Of a stretch of DNA of 64,000 nt, positions 26,922 to 38,028 are shown in pieces (positions within the stretch are counted from its first letter, which is position 1; the number at the start of each line of letters is the position of its first letter). The translations under genes and the position numbers were made by a program. The DNA lies in contig NZ_LGHK01000085.1 in NCBI RefSeq assembly GCF_001908235.1, forward strand, positions 1 to 64,000, in the 5' to 3' direction. Origin of the DNA: Bradyrhizobium sp. NAS96.2. GTDB lineage: Bacteria; Pseudomonadota; Alphaproteobacteria; Rhizobiales; Xanthobacteraceae. The notes beneath the pieces were generated by a model. The model saw nothing but the letters and a program-made list of their open reading frames with translations. It had not been told where the DNA came from and did not search any database.

Positions 26922-28091
26922 CTATTCCGCCGGCTTCGCGGCCATCGGCGCCTGCGCTGCCGCGGTTCTTGGCGGCGCCTTGTCGACCTTCTTTGACCAG
27001 GAGCGGTAATAGGCGAGCAGCGTCATCAGCACGATGCCGATAAAGCTCACCACGATCTGCATCCAGAGGCTGCCGGAGACCTCGACCAGCACCACGTGCG
27101 CGATGACCGCGAGGAAGACGCCGGTGCAGAACACCTCCAGCGACTGCTGGCCGCATTTGATGATGGGCTGGAACACCGGCCATTCATATCCGGGCCATTC
27201 GCGCGGCAGGAAGCGCGTGACGAAGAAGGCGAGCACGACGAAGTGCAGAACGCGATACGGCGCGAGGTTGGTCTTGTCGTTCGGATTGAACGCGTCATAC
27301 AGCCAGGCCGGCATCGCCTGGCCCAGCTCCGGGAAGCGGCCCGCCAGGGTCATGACCAGCGCGAACAACAGATAGGCGCCGCCGAGCCACAGGAAGGCGC
27401 GCGAGCGGATGAAGGTGATCGATTCGCTTGCGCCGCCGAGCGCGAACCAGCCGCCGAACACGAACAGGAACTGCCAGCAGAACGGATTGAAATACCATGA
27501 GCCGCCCGGATAGGCCGGCAGGTTCCAGCCGAAATGGCGTGCGGCGAGATAGAGCAGGAACGAGGCCAGCAGCGTCAGATTTAGCTTCCGCAGCATCGCC
27601 CACAGCACCACCGGATACACCAGCATCAGCGCGATGTAGAGCGGCAGCACGTCCATGTTGACCGGCTTGAACGCCAGGATCAGGCCCTGATAGAGCGTCT
27701 CCGCCGGGTTGTGCATGAAGCCGGCGACGTTGAACTCGTTCTGCAGATTGGGGTCGTGATAGCGCTGGGCGAGATAGCCGATCTCGGCGATGTAGATCAC
27801 GAACAGCAGGACATGCGCGACATAGATCTGCCAGGCCCGCTTGATCAGGCGGGTGGCGCCGATCACGGTCCCGCGCTCCAGCATCATCCGCGCATAGACA
27901 AAGGACGCGGTGTAGCCGGAGATGAAGACGAACAGATCGGCGGCATCGCTGAAGCCGAAATTCTTCTGCGTGATCCAGTTCACCGCGTTGTTCGGGATGT
28001 GATCGAGATAGATCGCCCAGTTGGCGAAGCCGCGCAGCAGATCGAGCCGGTAGTCGCGGCCACGAGGCGGCAGAACAGCCTTGACGTCCAT
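26922..28091 (-). CDS. opgC: OpgC-like membrane acyltransferase
   Basis: This 389-aa polytopic membrane protein begins RDYRLDLLRGFANWAIYLDH, the family's first segment, followed by FGFSDAADLFVFISGYTASF and about ten hydrophobic segments. It matches OpgC, an inner-membrane protein related to acyltransferase family 3 that succinylates osmoregulated periplasmic or cyclic beta-glucans. In rhizobia these glucans matter for osmotic adaptation and host interaction. The soluble tail (last ~25 residues) is rich in Ala and Lys. No glucan synthase (ndvB or opgGH) lies in the window, so the substrate is inferred from family membership. Confidence 0.88.
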   Translation of the reverse strand: MDVKAVLPPRGRDYRLDLLRGFANWAIYLDHIPNNAVNWITQKNFGFSDAADLFVFISGYTASFVYARMMLERGTVIGATRLIKRAWQIYVAHVLLFVIYIAEIGYLAQRYHDPNLQNEFNVAGFMHNPAETLYQGLILAFKPVNMDVLPLYIALMLVYPVVLWAMLRKLNLTLLASFLLYLAARHFGWNLPAYPGGSWYFNPFCWQFLFVFGGWFALGGASESITFIRSRAFLWLGGAYLLFALVMTLAGRFPELGQAMPAWLYDAFNPNDKTNLAPYRVLHFVVLAFFVTRFLPREWPGYEWPVFQPIIKCGQQSLEVFCTGVFLAVIAHVVLVEVSGSLWMQIVVSFIGIVLMTLLAYYRSWSKKVDKAPPRTAAAQAPMAAKPAE

Positions 28092-28289
28092 CGGTTCGCT
28101 CCCATCCCAAGTGCCCGCGCGTCCGGTCGCGGGTCGCCCACCGCGTGATACTAGAACATGGTTTCGACGGCTGTGTATTGGTTTTGCGGAAGGGGCTGCG
28201 TCGACAACCGGCCAACGCGATGTATTTGGATCAAACCGTTCCGGCCGCCGAAGTTAAGACGTGGATGCCCCGGACGCTACACGTCAGTG

Positions 28290-28374
28290 CGTAGGATGGG
28301 TAGAGCGAAGCGAAACCCATCACTCTGTGCCAGAGTAGCGATGATGGGTATCGCTTCGCTCCACCCATCCTACG
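28290..28374. repeat. Palindromic intergenic repeat
   Basis: Two 33-nt arms, beginning CGTAGGATGGGTAGAGCGAA and ending with its near complement, flank a ~19-bp loop. It sits next to the stop of the TetR gene and may act as a terminator or mRNA-end structure. The sequence is of a type commonly dispersed in Bradyrhizobium genomes (from general knowledge). Confidence 0.8.
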
Positions 28375-28390
28375 AGAGCCGAGTCATCAG

Positions 28391-29005
28391 CTAATGCTGG
28401 ACGAACCCGTTGTGCAGCGTGGTGAACAGCGTCCTGCCCTTCTTCACCAGGTCGTATTTGCGGCCGTAGAGCAGCCAGACCGCGGTGAGGTGGCACATCC
28501 CGCCCATCATCAGCGACATCGCCGTGTAGGGATCGAGATTGCGGCGATAGGTGCCGGCGCGGATCGCCTGCTTGATCAGCTGCACATAGCGCAGAGCGTA
28601 TTTGTCGACCGCTTTCTTCACTCGCGGTTCGGCGGCCAGCACGCTCGGCCATATCTCCAGGAAGAACACGCGGCCCCAGCTCGGGTTGTCCTTGATGTAC
28701 TGGAAGTTGGTCAGGAAGATGATGCGAAGCTGCTCGACCGGGTCGCCGCCCTTCACCAGCAGCGGCTCGGTCTTCTGATACAGCGCTTCGAAATTGCCCG
28801 CGGGCACGTCGAGCACCAGCGCTCGCTTGTCCTCGAAATAGTCGTAGATACTGGAGAGCGGTATTTTCGCCACCGCGGCGACATCGGTGAGCGAGGTGCC
28901 GTCGATGCCCCGCTGGCCGAACAGCTTGGTCGCTGCCGAGAGGATCTGCTCGCGCCGTTCGCGGCTGCGTTGTTGCTTGAGCTTGAGCGTCGTCCCCGAA
29001 GCCAC
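28391..29005 (-). CDS. TetR/AcrR family transcriptional regulator
   Basis: This 204-aa DNA-binding repressor-type protein has an N-terminal helix-turn-helix (QILSAATKLFGQRG ... TSLTDVAAVAKIPLSSIYDYF, about residues 19-55) and a variable ligand-binding domain. I chose the GTG at 29,005 because GAGGAG lies six bases before it. A longer reading from a GTG at 29,056 adds 17 residues but has no such site. The gene is immediately upstream of, and co-oriented with, nothing obvious; an acyl-CoA dehydrogenase follows in the genome order on the same strand (29,095-30,267), that is upstream in transcription. Regulation of that gene or of fatty-acid metabolism is plausible but unproven. Confidence 0.88.
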   Translation of the reverse strand: MASGTTLKLKQQRSRERREQILSAATKLFGQRGIDGTSLTDVAAVAKIPLSSIYDYFEDKRALVLDVPAGNFEALYQKTEPLLVKGGDPVEQLRIIFLTNFQYIKDNPSWGRVFFLEIWPSVLAAEPRVKKAVDKYALRYVQLIKQAIRAGTYRRNLDPYTAMSLMMGGMCHLTAVWLLYGRKYDLVKKGRTLFTTLHNGFVQH

Positions 29006-29094
29006 GGTCGTCTCCTCGCGTCCCGCAAAAACAGTAAGGCAGCGCGATCGGAACACAAGCGCTATTGCGACGGGATACAGCGTAAGATTGCCGG

Positions 29095-30267
29095 TCAGAT
29101 CGGGGTGTTCCGCCGCTCATGGCTGCGGAACGCGTTGCGGGCGATGATCTGTCGCATGATCTCCGATGTGCCATCGAGAATGCGGACCACTCGCGTCTCC
29201 CGCCAGATGCGCTCGATCGGCAGGTCCCTGGAATAACCGGCACCACCGAACAGCTGCATGGTCATGTCGGCCACGCGCTGCACCATGTCGGCGCCGGTAT
29301 ATTTGGACAGCGCGGCTGCGGCGGTGCGGGCGGCGGCATCGCCCTGGTCGTAGCGCCAGGCCGCCTCATAGGCGACCAGGCGCGCGGCATGCAGCGCGCT
29401 CGCCATGTCGGCGATCTGCCATTCGATGCCTTGATGGTCGCGCAGCCTGCGTCCGAATGTCTCGCGCACCGAGACGTGATCCAGCGCATAGTCCAGGAGC
29501 TGGCTGGCCGCACCGACGCAATAGGCGCCCCAATGCGTGCGCCCGGCATCCAGGCACCGCATCGCGATCGCGAATCCGTCGCCTTCCTGGCCCAGCAGGT
29601 TCTCGCGCGGAATGCGACAGCCCGCGAACATCACCTCGGCATGTTCAGAACCGCGCCCGGCAGCCATCTCGACCGCGCGGCCGATGGAGAGGCCCGGCGT
29701 TGTCGCATCGACGACAAAGGCCGCAATGCCCTTCGCGCCCTTGGACGGATCGAGCGTGGCGAACACCGTGAAGACGCCGGCGACCGGTGCGTTGGTGATG
29801 TAGGTCTTGCGGCCGTCGAGCACGTAATGATCGCCGTCCCGCCGTGCCCGGGTCCGGATGCGGGCCGCATCCGATCCCGCGTCCGGCTCGGTCAGCGCGA
29901 AGGCGGCGATCACACGCCCGCCGGCGAGCTCCGGCAGCCATCGGTCGCGCACCGCTGATTGCGCGAAGAACTCGATCGCCTTCGATCCGATATGAACGTT
30001 CACCCCGCTCAGATAGTAGAAGGCGATGTGCGCCTTCGCGAGCTCCTCGATCGCGATGCAGCTGCCGAGCATCGAGAGGCCGAGCCCGCCGAACTGCGTC
30101 GGCGTGTTGGTGCCGAACAATCCCATCCGGCGCAGGCCGGCCATCGCGCGGTCCGGCACCATGCCGGTTGCCTCGATCGCGGCATCGTGGGGCTGAAGCT
30201 CACTGCGTACGAACTCGCGCATCCGGCTTTGCAGGACGCGAAGATCGTCGGGAAGCTCGAAGTGCAT
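29095..30267 (-). CDS. Acyl-CoA dehydrogenase
   Basis: This is a 390-aa flavoenzyme of normal family length, taken from the ATG at 30,267 (MHFELPDDLRVL). A further 68 codons are open upstream but do not look like the family. The motifs are AFALTEPDAGSDAA (the FAD/substrate-binding ALTEP region, about residues 125-138) and, near the end, MQLFGGAGYSRDLPIERIWRE followed by RILDGTSEIMRQIIARN. The catalytic base position cannot be assigned with certainty by eye. It should oxidise an acyl-CoA to the enoyl-CoA and pass electrons to ETF; chain length or branching preference is unknown. The TetR gene lies 89 bp downstream on the same strand, so the two may be co-transcribed. Confidence 0.92.
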   Translation of the reverse strand: MHFELPDDLRVLQSRMREFVRSELQPHDAAIEATGMVPDRAMAGLRRMGLFGTNTPTQFGGLGLSMLGSCIAIEELAKAHIAFYYLSGVNVHIGSKAIEFFAQSAVRDRWLPELAGGRVIAAFALTEPDAGSDAARIRTRARRDGDHYVLDGRKTYITNAPVAGVFTVFATLDPSKGAKGIAAFVVDATTPGLSIGRAVEMAAGRGSEHAEVMFAGCRIPRENLLGQEGDGFAIAMRCLDAGRTHWGAYCVGAASQLLDYALDHVSVRETFGRRLRDHQGIEWQIADMASALHAARLVAYEAAWRYDQGDAAARTAAAALSKYTGADMVQRVADMTMQLFGGAGYSRDLPIERIWRETRVVRILDGTSEIMRQIIARNAFRSHERRNTPI

Positions 30268-30488
30268 GGGAGTACCAAAATTCGAAGAATATTCGAAAAT
30301 CTGCGCCGTCATCCCGGCGATGTCAAGAATTTGGGCACGCGCCGAAGAACAAGGCGGCGGGTCGGACGACGCGACGCACGCGAGATCGGCAGGGAGACCT
30401 TGCCGGCGGCGTTTCCGCCGCAAGTTTGTCCATTTCTTGCGCGACAAAACCACCAGTTGTGAGTAGTTCATTTGTCACTGGGGAAGAA

Positions 30489-31589
30489 ATGATGCTGCAC
30501 CCGCTTCGATCGACCCGTTCCGCACTTACGATCCTCGGGCTCGCCGCAGCCCTTATGATCGGGCTTGCTTCGCCGGTATCGGCACAACAGGCCTCCGGAA
30601 CCGCACTGGCCAAGGTGCTGGTGCTCGGCACCGGCGGCACGATCGCAGGGCAAGCCAATGCACGCGCCGGCAATGCCTATGATTCGGGCAAGGTAAGTGC
30701 CGCAAATCTGATCGCGGCCATTCCGGGCATCGACAAGCTCGCCGAGATCTCGGCCGAGCAGATCTCCTCGATCGGCTCGCAGGACATGAACGACAAGGTC
30801 TGGTTCGACCTCGTCAAGCGCATCCGCGCGGCCATCGACGACAAGGAGGTCGACGGCGTCGTCATCACGCACGGCACCGACACGATGGAGGAGACCGCCT
30901 TCTTCCTGCAAAACGTGCTGGATACCGATATGCCAATCGTGCTGGTCGGATCGATGCGGCCGTCGACCGCGATCGGCGCCGACGGGCCGGCCAATCTCTA
31001 CGATGCGATGCGGGTCGCCTCGGCGCCGGAATCCCGCGGCCGCGGCGTGTTGGTCGTGCTCAACGACACCATCCATGGCGCGCGTTGGGTGCAGAAGACC
31101 AATACCACCAGCGTCCAGACGTTCCGCTCGCCCGATGCCGGGCCGGTCGGCTATGTCGACACCGGCTCGCTGCGCTTCCTGCAGCCGGCCGCGCTCGTCA
31201 AAGGTGCGAAGCTGAAGCTGCCGGATGCGGCGCCACTGCCGCGGGTCGACATCATCTATTCGCACGCCAACATGGATGCCGCTGAGGTCGAGGATGCGGT
31301 CAAGCGCGGCGCCAAGGGCATCGTGCTGGCCGGCGTCGGTGACGGCAACTCGTCGAAAGGCGCGATCGATGCGCTGGCGGCGGCAGCGAAGCAGGGCGTC
31401 GTGGTGGTGCGCTCGAGCCGGGTCGGCTCGGGTTATGTCAACCGCAACGTCGAGGTCGAGGACGACAAGCTCGGCTTTGCAGCCTCGCTCGACCTCAACC
31501 CGCAGAAGGCGCGCGTCCTGCTTGAACTCCTGATCGCCAACGGCATCACCGACCCCAGCGCTGTGCAGCAGGCGTTCGCGCAGCCTTGA
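30489..31589 (+). CDS. Periplasmic type II L-asparaginase
   Basis: This 366-aa protein has a Sec signal peptide (RSALTILGLAAALMIGLAS, cleavage likely after PVSA before QQ), so it acts in the periplasm. It hydrolyses asparagine to aspartate and ammonia. Both catalytic triads are visible: the first Thr in LGTGGTIAG, and DGVVITHGTDTMEET with the second Thr and Asp. LVGSMRPSTAIGADGPANL and the C-terminal ELLIANGITDP also match. Two adjacent ATGs (30,489 and 30,492) can serve as start; GGGGAAG precedes both and gives the better spacing to the second. It is divergent from the acyl-CoA dehydrogenase. Confidence 0.93.
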   Translation: MMLHPLRSTRSALTILGLAAALMIGLASPVSAQQASGTALAKVLVLGTGGTIAGQANARAGNAYDSGKVSAANLIAAIPGIDKLAEISAEQISSIGSQDMNDKVWFDLVKRIRAAIDDKEVDGVVITHGTDTMEETAFFLQNVLDTDMPIVLVGSMRPSTAIGADGPANLYDAMRVASAPESRGRGVLVVLNDTIHGARWVQKTNTTSVQTFRSPDAGPVGYVDTGSLRFLQPAALVKGAKLKLPDAAPLPRVDIIYSHANMDAAEVEDAVKRGAKGIVLAGVGDGNSSKGAIDALAAAAKQGVVVVRSSRVGSGYVNRNVEVEDDKLGFAASLDLNPQKARVLLELLIANGITDPSAVQQAFAQP

Positions 31590-32060
31590 TCGGCGATGTG
31601 AAGTGAGCACATTTGTCGGGCTCCCTCTCCCGCTTGCGGGCAGGGCTATCGCATATGGAAATCCCGAGTCTCTTCTGCGGCTTATTCAGCGGTGTGCTTG
31701 CGCGGCGCAGCCAAGCCGCGGAATCGGATCGAGAACAAAACGGAATCGAACCGCGAAGACTGAGCAGCGCTTCTCGAAAGCGTTTTTCACAAGTATCGAT
31801 CGCGCCTCGCGTTTTTCCATATGCGATAGCCCTGCGCTTGCGGGGGGAGGGTTGGGGTGGGGGCTCTCCGCGAGTCACAACGTGGAGAGAGCCCCCACCC
31901 GGATTGCATCTGCGATGCGACATAGCCGAAGCTTGGCTTCGGCGTCTCTTAGAGACGGCCGCCAAAGGCGGCCTACGCTCCCCCGCTTGCGGGAGAGGCG
32001 CAGCGGGTTTGCTGCGAGATCGTTTCAATCTGACCTCATATCCCATAGACACGAGGCACC
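31590..32060. other. Intergenic of repeats: palindromic element carrying a MITE
   Basis: No gene is seen. From 31,621 to about 32,000 the DNA is a composite palindromic repeat: a CTCTCCCGCTTGCGGG arm at the left, GTGGGGGCTCTCC paired with GGAGAGAGCCCCCAC around 31,854-31,900, three short hairpins at 31,925-31,975, and a CCCCCGCTTGCGGGAGAGG arm at the right. A MITE-like element interrupts the left arm. Confidence 0.75.
31641..31834. mobile_element. MITE-like non-autonomous element, 194 bp
   Basis: Perfect 21-bp terminal inverted repeats (CAGGGCTATCGCATATGG ..., 31,641-31,661 and 31,814-31,834) bound a 152-bp non-coding core. Directly outside, the 10-bp sequence CGCTTGCGGG occurs on both sides (31,631-31,640 and 31,835-31,844), as a target duplication would. 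Removing the element and one 10-bp copy restores the arm of the host palindromic repeat. No transposase is encoded, so an IS elsewhere with these ends would have to mobilise it. Confidence 0.75.
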
Positions 32061-33506
32061 ATGTATCTCGGGATCGATCTCGGCACCTCGGCGGTCAAGA
32101 CCGTTCTCGTCGACGAAGCGCAGCGCGTGGTGGCGAGCCGCAGCCAGCCGCTGACGGTGGCCTCACCACGTCCGGGCCATAGCGAGCAGGATCCGGCGCA
32201 ATGGATCGATGCCACCTTCGCGACGCTGGACGCGTTGAAGGCGGATCATCCGGCCGAATTGGCTGCTGTCGAGGGCATCGGCCTGTCCGGCCAGATGCAC
32301 GGCGCGACGCTGCTCGATGCCGATAGGAAGCCGTTGCGGCCGTGCATTCTCTGGAACGACGGGCGCTCGGCCAAAGAATGCGGCGAGCTGGAGCAGCGCT
32401 GGCCGGCCTTGCGGGCGACGACCGGCAACAAGGCGATGCCGGGCTTCACGGCGCCCAAGCTGCTGTGGGTCGCCAGGCACGAGCCTGAGGTTTTCGCGGC
32501 CACCAGGCTTGTATTGCTGCCGAAAGCCTATCTGCGCCTGGTGCTGACGGGCGAAGCGATCGAGGACATCTCGGACGCCTCGGGAACGTTGTGGCTTGAT
32601 GCGGCGCGACGGGACTGGTCCGACGCCGCGCTCGACGCGACCGGCCTGTCGCGCCGCCAGATGCCACGTCTCGTCGAGGGCTGCGCACCGGCCGCGCGGC
32701 TCTCGCGTGAACTGGCGCAGCGCTGGGGCATGCACAAGCCGCCGATGATCGCAGGCGGCGCCGGCGACAATCCGGCGGGCGCGGTCGGCATCGGCGCGAT
32801 CGGGAGCGATGCTGCCTTTGTCTCGCTCGGAACTTCCGGTGCGCTGCTGGTGCCGACCCGTGCGATCGCCGCCAACCCCGAGCGCGCCGTGCACACCTTC
32901 TGTCATGCCGTTCCGGGGATGTGGATCCAGGCCGGCGCGATCCTCTCGGCGGCGTCGTGCCTCGCCTGGATCGCGCAGCCGTTGCAGGCCTCCGAGGCCG
33001 AATTGCTGGCGCCGCTCGGAGAACGTCCGACAGCGCCGTCGCCTGTCAGCTTTCTGCCCTATCTGTCCGGCGAGCGCACGCCGCACGACGATCCCGATGT
33101 GCGCGGCATGCTCGATGGTCTCAGCCACGGCACCGATCGCGACGCGATCGTGCAGGCCGTGCTCGAAGGCGTCGCGTTCGCGCTGGCGGATTGCCGCGAC
33201 GTGCTCGCCGATAGCGGCATGGCGATCACTGCGGTGGATGCCATCGGCGGCGGCTCGCGGTCGCGGTTCTGGCTTTCGGTGCTGGCCAATGTGCTCGACA
33301 TTCCGGTGCATCGCTTTGCCGATGGCGAAACCGGGGCCGCGTTCGGCGCCGCGCGGCTCGGGCGCCTCGCGGTCAGCGGCGAGCCGGTCGAGGCCGTCTG
33401 CACGGCGCCGCAGCGAGTCGAGACGTTTGAACCCGACCGCTCGCTCGCGGAGGCTTACGCCGAGCGGCTGCCGAAATGGCGCAGCCTGTACCGGCCACGG
33501 CGCTGA
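32061..33506 (+). CDS. xylB: Xylulokinase
   Basis: This 481-aa FGGY-family sugar kinase phosphorylates D-xylulose to xylulose 5-phosphate, feeding the pentose-phosphate pathway. N-terminal YLGIDLGTSAVKTVL is the first ATP-binding/hinge motif. GIGLSGQMHGATLLD (about residues 73-87) is the xylulokinase substrate motif. GGAGDNPAGAVGIGAI and AVDAIGGGSRSRFWL are the C-terminal ATP-binding motifs. The length is that of bacterial XylB. A sugar ABC importer starts 0.9 kb downstream, which fits pentose uptake and catabolism. No xylA lies in the window. Confidence 0.93.
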   Translation: MYLGIDLGTSAVKTVLVDEAQRVVASRSQPLTVASPRPGHSEQDPAQWIDATFATLDALKADHPAELAAVEGIGLSGQMHGATLLDADRKPLRPCILWNDGRSAKECGELEQRWPALRATTGNKAMPGFTAPKLLWVARHEPEVFAATRLVLLPKAYLRLVLTGEAIEDISDASGTLWLDAARRDWSDAALDATGLSRRQMPRLVEGCAPAARLSRELAQRWGMHKPPMIAGGAGDNPAGAVGIGAIGSDAAFVSLGTSGALLVPTRAIAANPERAVHTFCHAVPGMWIQAGAILSAASCLAWIAQPLQASEAELLAPLGERPTAPSPVSFLPYLSGERTPHDDPDVRGMLDGLSHGTDRDAIVQAVLEGVAFALADCRDVLADSGMAITAVDAIGGGSRSRFWLSVLANVLDIPVHRFADGETGAAFGAARLGRLAVSGEPVEAVCTAPQRVETFEPDRSLAEAYAERLPKWRSLYRPRR

Positions 33507-33543
33507 CGAAGTCAGTGCGTCCTTGATATTCACCGCCCGAAGG

Positions 33544-34158
33544 TTATGCCGGAACGGGTCCCTCGATCCGGTGAACTTCACGCACGGCGTCGCGATTGGC
33601 GATCCGGGCGTAATGCGCAGCCAGGTTCGGGTAGGCGCCGATATCGAAGCCGACGCGTGGCGTCCAGCCCGTCATCGCATAGAGGCCGATGTCGGCAATG
33701 GAGTAGCTCTCGCCCAGCAGATAGGCGCGGGTGGAGAGGTGCTGGTCGAGAAAGGCGAAGCGCGCCGTCAGCCGCTGGCGGAAAACGTCCTTCGCCCGTT
33801 CGTCCAGCGCGGTGTAAAACAACGGGCCGAGACCTCCCTTGTGCAACTCGCTGGAGAGGAAGTTCAGCCAGGCCTGCAACCTCGCCCGCTCGACGGTTCC
33901 GTGCGATGGCGCGAGCCTTCTGGCCGGGTCGCGGTCCGCAATGTATTGGACGATCGCGGCTGCCTCGAGCAGGACGCTACCATCATCGAGCACCAAAGCC
34001 GGTATGTATCCCAGCGGGTTTATGGTTCGATAGTCTCCGCCATCCGCCATCGTCTTGCTTGCTTCATCGACTCTGACGCCGACAAAGGAAAGACCACTCT
34101 CGAGCAGGGCGACATGGGGCATCAGCGAGATCGTGCCCGGCGCGTAGTACAGCTTCAT
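33544..34158 (-). CDS. Glutathione S-transferase family protein
   Basis: This is a 204-aa two-domain cytosolic GST. The thioredoxin-like N-terminal domain begins MKLYYAPGTISLMPHVALLE and has the cis-Pro loop NPLGYIPAL and the glutathione-binding LLEAAAIVQYIAD (about residues 63-75). The C-terminal helical domain contains LLGESYSIADIGLYAM, the conserved N-capping/hydrophobic staple motif. A Ser or Tyr near residues 5-11 would be the activating residue. The physiological substrate is unknown. It lies on the opposite strand inside the sugar locus, so it is probably unrelated to the importer. Confidence 0.92.
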   Translation of the reverse strand: MKLYYAPGTISLMPHVALLESGLSFVGVRVDEASKTMADGGDYRTINPLGYIPALVLDDGSVLLEAAAIVQYIADRDPARRLAPSHGTVERARLQAWLNFLSSELHKGGLGPLFYTALDERAKDVFRQRLTARFAFLDQHLSTRAYLLGESYSIADIGLYAMTGWTPRVGFDIGAYPNLAAHYARIANRDAVREVHRIEGPVPA

Positions 34159-34409
34159 GCCACTATCTTTCCTGCCTCCGGCGCCGGCGCATCGGGGGAG
34201 CTGCGCGCCAACAAGGAGAATGGGCGAACGTTCGGCCGGGACGCAATCGCGAAATTCGCTTTACCTTGCCGCTCCGGTTCCCAGCTCGCATATCGCCCGA
34301 ACCTATTGCCCTGCGCTGCGGCCTTTTGTTTAATGCGCCGACGCGCGCGAGGAACTGAAAGCAACTTTCGGGTGCGACGCAACGCCGTCGGCGCGGTGGG
34401 GGAGGCAAG

Positions 34410-35925
<1,516 letters not shown>

Positions 35926-35933
<8 letters not shown>

Positions 35934-36963
35934 TGACGGGGCTTCCGCGAAGGCCGCCGCCGCGCCCGGCCTCGTCGCCGCGCAGGAGACGAGGCGCCAG
36001 CGCACCCGGCTCTTGATCCGCTCGGCCGGCATGCTGCCGGTGCTGGTGCTGCTGTGTATCGGCTTTCACCTGCTGTCGGACGGCCGCTTCTTCACCGCGC
36101 AGAATCTCGGCATCGTGGTGCAGCAGGCCGCCGTCAACACTGTGCTGGCGGCCGGCATGACCTTCGTGATCCTCACCGGCGGCATCGATCTTTCGGTCGG
36201 CTCGATCCTGGCGGCCTCGGCCATGGCCGGGCTGATCATCTCAAAATTTCCCGATTTCGGCGCGTTGTGGTTGCCGGCCGCGGTGCTCACGGGCGCTGTC
36301 TTCGGCATCCTCAATGGCGGCTTCATCGCGCTGCTGCGCCTGCCGCCCTTCATCGTGACGCTGGGATCGCTCACCGCCGTGCGCGGCGTGGCGCGCCTCC
36401 TGGGTGCCGACACCACGGTGTTCAATTCGGAGATTCCCTATGCCTTCATCGGCAACGGTTCGCTGACGCTCATTCCGGGTGTGCTGTCGATCCCCTGGCT
36501 CTGGGTGATCGCCTTGCTCGTGATCGTGGTCTCCTGGCTGGGGCTGCGGCGCACCGTGCTCGGCGTGCACATCTACGCGGTCGGCGGCAATGAAAGCGCC
36601 GCGCGGCTCGCCGGCATCAAGGTCTGGGCCGTGCTGTTGTTCGTCTATGGCGTGTCGGGCTTGCTCGCAGGTCTCGGCGGCGCCATGCAGGCGGCGCGGC
36701 TCTACGCCGCCAATGGCCTGCAGCTCGGCCAGTCCTATGAGCTCGATGCGATCACCGCCGTGATCCTCGGCGGCACCTCCTTTGTCGGCGGAATCGGCTC
36801 GATCTGGGGCACGCTGGTCGGCGCGCTGATCATCGCCGTGCTGTCGAACGGCCTGATCCTCACCGGCGTGTCTGACGTCTGGCAGTACGTGATCAAGGGC
36901 CTCGTGATCATCGGCGCGGTGGCGCTCGACCGCTACCGGTTGCAGGGCTCGGCGCGCACCTGA
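35926..36963 (+). CDS. Sugar ABC importer, permease (RbsC type)
   Basis: The 345-aa inner-membrane permease starts at the ATG inside the end of the ATPase gene; the overlap implies translational coupling. It has eight to ten hydrophobic segments and the family-typical TFVILTGGIDLSVGSILA (about residues 80-97), LRLPPFIVTLGSLTAVRG, VYAVGGNESAARLAGI-like coupling region, and ILGGTSFVGGIGSIWGTLVGAL near the end. These features match the BPD_transp_2 family of ribose, xylose and galactose permeases. The substrate is not readable from the permease. Confidence 0.94.
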
Positions 36964-37030
36964 GCCACAACAATCTGGCGCGGTCACTGGTCGCCGTGCC
37001 GGAGCTTCAAACAGACCAGGGAGGAAGCCA

Positions 37031-37975
37031 ATGAAGACGATCTCATTCGCCGGTGCTGCCATCGCGGTCGCGCTGAGCTGCGCCCCGGGCTTCGCCAAGG
37101 AGCTGAAGTCGATCGGCATCTCGCTGGGGTCGCTGGGCAACCCGTTCTTCGTGGCCCTGTCGAAGGGCGCCGAGTTCGAGGCGAAGAAAACCAACCCCAA
37201 CGTCAAGATCACGACGGTCGGCTTTGAATACGACCTCGGCAAGCAGGTGACCCAGATCGACAATTTCATCGCCGCCGGCGTCGATCTGATCCTGCTCAAT
37301 CCCGGCGATCCCAAGGCCGTTGGCCCCGCGATCAAGAAGGCGCAGGCCGCCGGCATCATCGTGGTCGCGGTCGACACCACGGCCGAAGGCGCCGATGCCA
37401 CGGTCACCACCAACAACGTCCAGGCCGGTGAGATCTCCTGCCAGTACATCGTCGACAAATTGGGCGGCAAGGGCGATGTGATCATCGAGAACGGGCCGCA
37501 GGTTTCCGCAGTGATCGATCGCGTGGTCGGCTGCAAGCACGTGCTCGGCAAAAGTCCCGGCATCAAGGTGCTGTCCAGCGACCAGGACGGCAAGGGTTCG
37601 CGCGAAGGCGGCCTCACCGTGGCGCAGGGTTATCTAACCCGCTTCGCCAAGATCGACGCCATCTTCGCCATCAACGACCCGCAGGCGATCGGCACCGATC
37701 TCGCCGCGCGCCAGCAGAACCGCAACGGCATCGTCATCACCGCGGTCGATGGCGCGCCCGACATCGAGGCCGCGCTCAAGGATCCAGCTTCGCCGCAAAT
37801 CCAGGCTTCGTCCTCGCAGGATCCGTTCTTCATGGCGCGCCGCGCCGTGCAGATCGGCGTCGGCCTGCTCAACGGCCAGAAGCCTACCTCGACCGTCGAG
37901 CTGTTGCCGTCAAAGCTCGTGACGCGCGACAACATCGCTGAATACAAGGGCTGGACCTCGAACCGTTCGCAATAG
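37031..37975 (+). CDS. Sugar ABC importer, periplasmic binding protein (RbsB-like)
   Basis: The 314-aa protein has a Sec signal peptide (MKTISFAGAAIAVALSCAPG, cleavage near FAK) and a type I periplasmic binding fold (Peripl_BP_4). Landmarks are IGISLGSLGNPFFVALSKGAE, a repeated DLILLNPGDP / IIVVAVDTTAEGAD pair of strands, IIENGPQVSAVIDRVVG, and AIFAINDPQAIGTDLAA. It captures a sugar for the ATPase-permease pair 67 bp upstream. GGGAGG precedes the ATG. Four cysteines are present in the mature protein or its signal region, more than usual for this family. The ligand is uncertain: ribose, xylose or another pentose or polyol. Confidence 0.93.
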   Translation: MKTISFAGAAIAVALSCAPGFAKELKSIGISLGSLGNPFFVALSKGAEFEAKKTNPNVKITTVGFEYDLGKQVTQIDNFIAAGVDLILLNPGDPKAVGPAIKKAQAAGIIVVAVDTTAEGADATVTTNNVQAGEISCQYIVDKLGGKGDVIIENGPQVSAVIDRVVGCKHVLGKSPGIKVLSSDQDGKGSREGGLTVAQGYLTRFAKIDAIFAINDPQAIGTDLAARQQNRNGIVITAVDGAPDIEAALKDPASPQIQASSSQDPFFMARRAVQIGVGLLNGQKPTSTVELLPSKLVTRDNIAEYKGWTSNRSQ

Positions 37976-38028
37976 CACGCACGGCATGGGCGCGTCGGCG
38001 GTTCATCAGGCGTTCGCGCGGTGGACCG

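Noticed and set aside
31603..32182. Overlapping plus-strand frames before xylB
   Set aside because: They cross the MITE and a palindromic repeat and continue in the wrong frame into xylB.
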